A stretch of 64,000 nucleotides of DNA from Aliterella atlantica CENA595 (GTDB lineage: Bacteria; Cyanobacteriota; Cyanobacteriia; Cyanobacteriales; Chroococcidiopsidaceae), in contig NZ_JYON01000001.1 of NCBI RefSeq assembly GCF_000952155.1, positions 434,001 to 498,000 on the forward strand, written 5' to 3'. The translations under genes were made by a program, and so were the position numbers. Shown here piece by piece: positions 61,125 through 64,000 of this stretch (position 1 is the stretch's first letter; each line of letters opens with the position of its first letter). The notes beneath the pieces are model-generated. The model was not told where the DNA came from. It searched no databases and was given only the letters and a program-made list of their open reading frames with translations.

Positions 61125-61973
61125 TTAGTTGATGACACCTGAGAATAGTTGCGGCACTGTTTGGAGAAGAACTTTTAAATCTTTGCCCAAAGACCAGTTA
61201 TTTAAGTATGCTAAATGCGTGCGGCTAACAGTTTTTAGATCGAGCAATTTTTCCGTTAATTGTGGTAATCCTGTAATTCCTGGTAGGGCATTTAGCTGTT
61301 GTTGTTCTTCCAAATAAGCTAGCCTTGAAGCATCAGATAAAGTCCAAGGACGCGGACCTATCAAAGTCATTTCTCCACGTAACACGTTAAGTAACTGCGG
61401 TAAATTTTGCCAGTTACAAGTCATTTGCTCGGCAAAAGATTGATTATTTGTGCCTATTGCTGCCAACTTATACGCTTGAAATAGTTTACCTCGTTTACCT
61501 ACGCACCAATGCTTATTTAAGAGCGACTGCTGCGGAAATCGCCATGCTTTCCAAGCCATTAATCCTAAAAACACAGGGCTTAATATTGTTAGGAGTAAAG
61601 CTGAGACAATGAAATCCGATAGCCTTTTTAATAACCAACTACCAGGGTAAAGATTGCTTGGTTGTTGGTGGGCTGGATTTAGTCGGAGGAACAATGGTTT
61701 TTGTGCTTGCTCGCACGCTTGCGCCCATACTTCTAGATTGTCTTTTTGCAATTTAGCATCAATGCGTACTAATTTTACGGGCGATCGTTTTAAACGCTCT
61801 ATTAACCACTCTTGGTTTTCTTCGGCAAGTAGTTGAGACTGTTCGTATGGTTCTTTATTTACCAGTAGTTGTTTCTGTCGCCATTTCAATGTCCAGCCCA
61901 TTTTTTGCTGTTCTGATTTTTTGTTACTTACTAGAACGTATGTTGGTAGATGAGAAGGTTTAGTTGCTAACAT
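61125..61973 (-). CDS. hepC: HepC-like sugar-phosphate transferase
   Basis: This 282-residue protein belongs to the bacterial sugar transferase family (PF02397): SDFIVSALLLTILSPVFLGL (membrane helix), GKRGKLFQAYKL, LPQLLNVLRGEMTLIGPRPW and LNALPGITGLPQL. It should transfer a sugar-phosphate to undecaprenyl phosphate and begin a repeat unit for the polysaccharide exported by HepA. Some residues of the canonical catalytic block (DExPQ) are changed to LPQ here. Confidence 0.78.
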   Translation of the reverse strand: MLATKPSHLPTYVLVSNKKSEQQKMGWTLKWRQKQLLVNKEPYEQSQLLAEENQEWLIERLKRSPVKLVRIDAKLQKDNLEVWAQACEQAQKPLFLRLNPAHQQPSNLYPGSWLLKRLSDFIVSALLLTILSPVFLGLMAWKAWRFPQQSLLNKHWCVGKRGKLFQAYKLAAIGTNNQSFAEQMTCNWQNLPQLLNVLRGEMTLIGPRPWTLSDASRLAYLEEQQQLNALPGITGLPQLTEKLLDLKTVSRTHLAYLNNWSLGKDLKVLLQTVPQLFSGVIN

Positions 61974-62483
61974 TATCTTGCGATCGCTTTTACAAATATC
62001 TGCTGAAAATTACATCTTAGACTCAGAGAAATTATATTCTCACTTTTTCGTTTGATGCTTAGTCTTTGATATTAGTTCCTACAACAGCAAACTTTTCATT
62101 CTGATTTGAGCGTTAGGTTTTAATTTGTACTTCGAGCAAAGCATACAACAACTCTATTGTCTGTAGCTCACAACACAATATACAAACTATGATATTTATT
62201 TAGGCATTCTTTACATTTCTTTTCAGTTTATCTTATCCATAATTTTTTTGCTATCAAAGTGTACCGCCTTCATCGATTCTTTAAAATGATTATTATTAGC
62301 ATTACTTAGATATTTGTATATAGAAACTATCTAAGGAATGAGTGAGTAACTTAGAATTTTCTTTAATTATTTAAGCCAAAACTATCAGCTAAACTTCCAC
62401 AGCAAATTAGAGCCTGCAAAAGTTTCATTGCAGGCTAGATTTGCTAAAGGCGATCGCATATTCCTAGTCAATTGCCTGAATAT
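61974..62483. other. Intergenic region between hepC and the Wzc-like gene
   Basis: This roughly 510-bp AT-rich stretch has a HIP1-type core near 62452 and many stops. It should carry the hepC promoter. No RNA gene or repeat array is seen. Confidence 0.4.
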
Positions 62484-64000
62484 TTACTGCCCCCAGCTTT
62501 GTTGTAAAACAACGCCCTGTTCTTTGCCATAGTTGGCGTAGCTATGACTTACACCATGCCCTTGATTGGCGACGACTCCAATCATATTTAGCTTACTTAG
62601 CATTGCTGTAGCTTGAGTTAATTCGGTGCGCGTTACTTTACCCATACGCGATACTAATACAACACCGCTACAGAATGATGCTGAAAGAATAGCATCCACC
62701 ATTCCTAACACAGGTGGTGCATCTACCAATACTAAGTCGTAAGTATCTTCAAACTTTGCCATTAATTCGCGCATCCGCTCTGAACTGAGCAAATTAGCGG
62801 GATCTGCAGGCATTGGTCCAGCAGTCAAAATATCAATGTAAGAACCAGATGACTGAATGCCAGCATTACTGGGGACATTCGCATCGCTTGCTAGCAGCGT
62901 TGACAGTCCTTCTTCATTAGGCAAATTCAACATTTGATGCAAATTAGGACGGCGCAAGTCAGCATCAATTAGCAATACTCTTTGGTGCAGACGAGCCGCA
63001 CTCAGGGCTAACCCCAACGCCAAAGTTGATTTACCTTCCCCAGCAACCGCCGATGTCACCATAATCGACTGTAAAGAAGCAACTGCTGTATTAAGCAACT
63101 GAATGTTTTTATAAATTAAATCCAGCGACTCCCACGAAGGGGGCCAATTGCTAACTTGAACAGTCCAAGGTGCTAAGACATTTGGTTTACCAAAAGGCAA
63201 ACTGACAACTGGTTCGCTAGCTTTGGTTTGGGGCATTTCTGGAGTCATGCCTAACAAGGGGATGGAAACTTGTTTTTCCAATTCGTCAGAAGTATGTACG
63301 GCATCGTCTGTAGCTTCGCGCAGAAACGCTGCAACGCCTCCTAACATCAAGCCAGCAACTAAGCCAAGCAGCAAGTTTTGCTTAATATTTGGACCTACTT
63401 GCAATCCTAGTACAGGTTGTTCTAAAGCTTGCCATTCAAAGCCGCCTCTAGCAATCTCTAGGCTCAATTCCTGTTGCGCCCGCAATAGTTGTTGCAATTT
63501 CTCGCGGTTGATTTGCACTATTGGTAGCAAGCGATTGTACTCTTCTAGCAGCTTGGGGAAGCGGTTAAGCTGACTACGCAAGCCTTGTTCTGTTTTTGCC
63601 AAACTAACATCTTGAGCTTGGAGAGCGCTTAAACTTGTTTGTACTTCCGCAAGTTGGGCTGTGATGTTGAGATCGAGACCACCTCTTTGTCCTTGCGAGA
63701 GCAAGTCACCTGCGGCATTAGCTTGAGCTACATTTGCCCCCACTACTCGCGCCTGTTCTGCTTGCAATAGTGCCTGTTGGCTTTGCCTCAGTTCGATTAA
63801 CTTTTGCACGCCTGGGTCGGCATCTGTAAACGTGCCTCTTCTTGCTGCTAACAGCAAGTCTGTTCTTTGCAGTTCGTTGAGCAACGATTGATAGCGCGGC
63901 GATTGACTGAGGCGCGATGATGACAATGCTACTTGTGGCGTGCTACCTACTTGTTGTTGCAATACGCGGTAACGTGCTTCTGTATCTTGGAACTGAGCGC
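62484..64000 (-). CDS. Wzc-like polysaccharide co-polymerase/BY-kinase (partial)
   Basis: The frame runs off the right edge of the window; the in-frame residues upstream of the TTG at 63962 (QFQDTEARYRVL) continue the protein, so the start is not visible. The visible part has a long coiled coil (LLQAEQARVVGANVAQANAA), a membrane helix (LLLGLVAGLMLGGVAAFL), a Walker A VAGEGKSTLALGLALS, VLLIDADLRRPNLH (Walker A') and LVLVDAPPVLGM (Walker B). The tail YANYGKEQGVVLQQSWGQ has few tyrosines, so autophosphorylation may be reduced. It fits exopolysaccharide chain-length control. Confidence 0.88.
   Translation of the reverse strand, partial: AQFQDTEARYRVLQQQVGSTPQVALSSSRLSQSPRYQSLLNELQRTDLLLAARRGTFTDADPGVQKLIELRQSQQALLQAEQARVVGANVAQANAAGDLLSQGQRGGLDLNITAQLAEVQTSLSALQAQDVSLAKTEQGLRSQLNRFPKLLEEYNRLLPIVQINREKLQQLLRAQQELSLEIARGGFEWQALEQPVLGLQVGPNIKQNLLLGLVAGLMLGGVAAFLREATDDAVHTSDELEKQVSIPLLGMTPEMPQTKASEPVVSLPFGKPNVLAPWTVQVSNWPPSWESLDLIYKNIQLLNTAVASLQSIMVTSAVAGEGKSTLALGLALSAARLHQRVLLIDADLRRPNLHQMLNLPNEEGLSTLLASDANVPSNAGIQSSGSYIDILTAGPMPADPANLLSSERMRELMAKFEDTYDLVLVDAPPVLGMVDAILSASFCSGVVLVSRMGKVTRTELTQATAMLSKLNMIGVVANQGHGVSHSYANYGKEQGVVLQQSWGQ

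Overview
The window comes from a cyanobacterial chromosome. HIP1 octamers (GCGATCGC) occur throughout. The gene set is also cyanobacterial: the bicarbonate transporter SbtA with its PII-like partner SbtB, a Ycf23 protein, a plant-type ferredoxin, a split Mrp antiporter, a vMAP-N/NB-ARC protein, and a hepC-hepA pair of the kind used for heterocyst or akinete envelope polysaccharide. This fits a filamentous or Chroococcidiopsis-like lineage. The species cannot be fixed from the sequence alone.

Region 1 (1-2.5 kb) holds decayed and accessory DNA: a frameshifted PIN-toxin tail, a HEPN-domain gene, a transposase N-terminal scrap, and an XRE-cupin regulator transcribed divergently from the next block.

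Region 2 (2.57-12.5 kb) is the main discovery. It is a nine-gene collinear operon that reads as a complete N-methylglutamate pathway: mgdA-mgdB-mgdC-mgdD (N-methylglutamate dehydrogenase, sarcosine-oxidase-like), gmaS (gamma-glutamylmethylamide synthetase), a GNAT gene, and mgsA-mgsB-mgsC (N-methylglutamate synthase). Together these should let the cell take nitrogen from methylamine and pass the methyl group to tetrahydrofolate. Palindromic and heptamer repeats have been absorbed into or between these genes.

Region 3 (12.5-21.3 kb) is an accessory island. It carries a vapBC-like pair, a GFA-family gene followed by an integron attC-like site, a coupled HEPN/YhcG nuclease pair, a hydrolase without the usual nucleophile, a broken ribbon-helix-helix gene, a DUF2235 hydrolase and a GNAT. 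Between them lie two decayed copies of the mgsC 3' end, each beginning at or very near a HIP1 site. Two copies of another gene tail, also joined at HIP1, bracket most of the island. The same pattern recurs downstream of cobM (30.7-32.4 kb), where tail copies alternate with higBA, an SMI1/KNR4 gene and a DUF4258/YgiT pair.

Region 4 (21.3-31 kb) is mostly ordinary chromosome: a PAP2 phosphatase, a methyltransferase, a DUF697 GTPase, an alcohol dehydrogenase, an excisionase-like/PIN pair, rlmN, lgt and cobM. Region 5 (33-41 kb) is an ion and carbon module: a CPA2 Na+/H+ antiporter and Mrp subunits C, D, E, F, G, an MrpA-tail protein and B, then sbtA and sbtB on the opposite strand. Na+ extrusion and Na+-driven bicarbonate uptake are therefore neighbours. 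Region 6 (41-59 kb) holds housekeeping genes (flavin reductase, MIF tautomerase, Ycf23, DegT aminotransferase, FetB-like permease, SDR, sucC/sucD, rubredoxin, ChaB-like protein, tRNA-Ser, ferredoxin) mixed with unknown and truncated genes. Region 7 (59.2-64 kb) is an exopolysaccharide block: hepA, hepC and a Wzc-like kinase that runs off the window edge.
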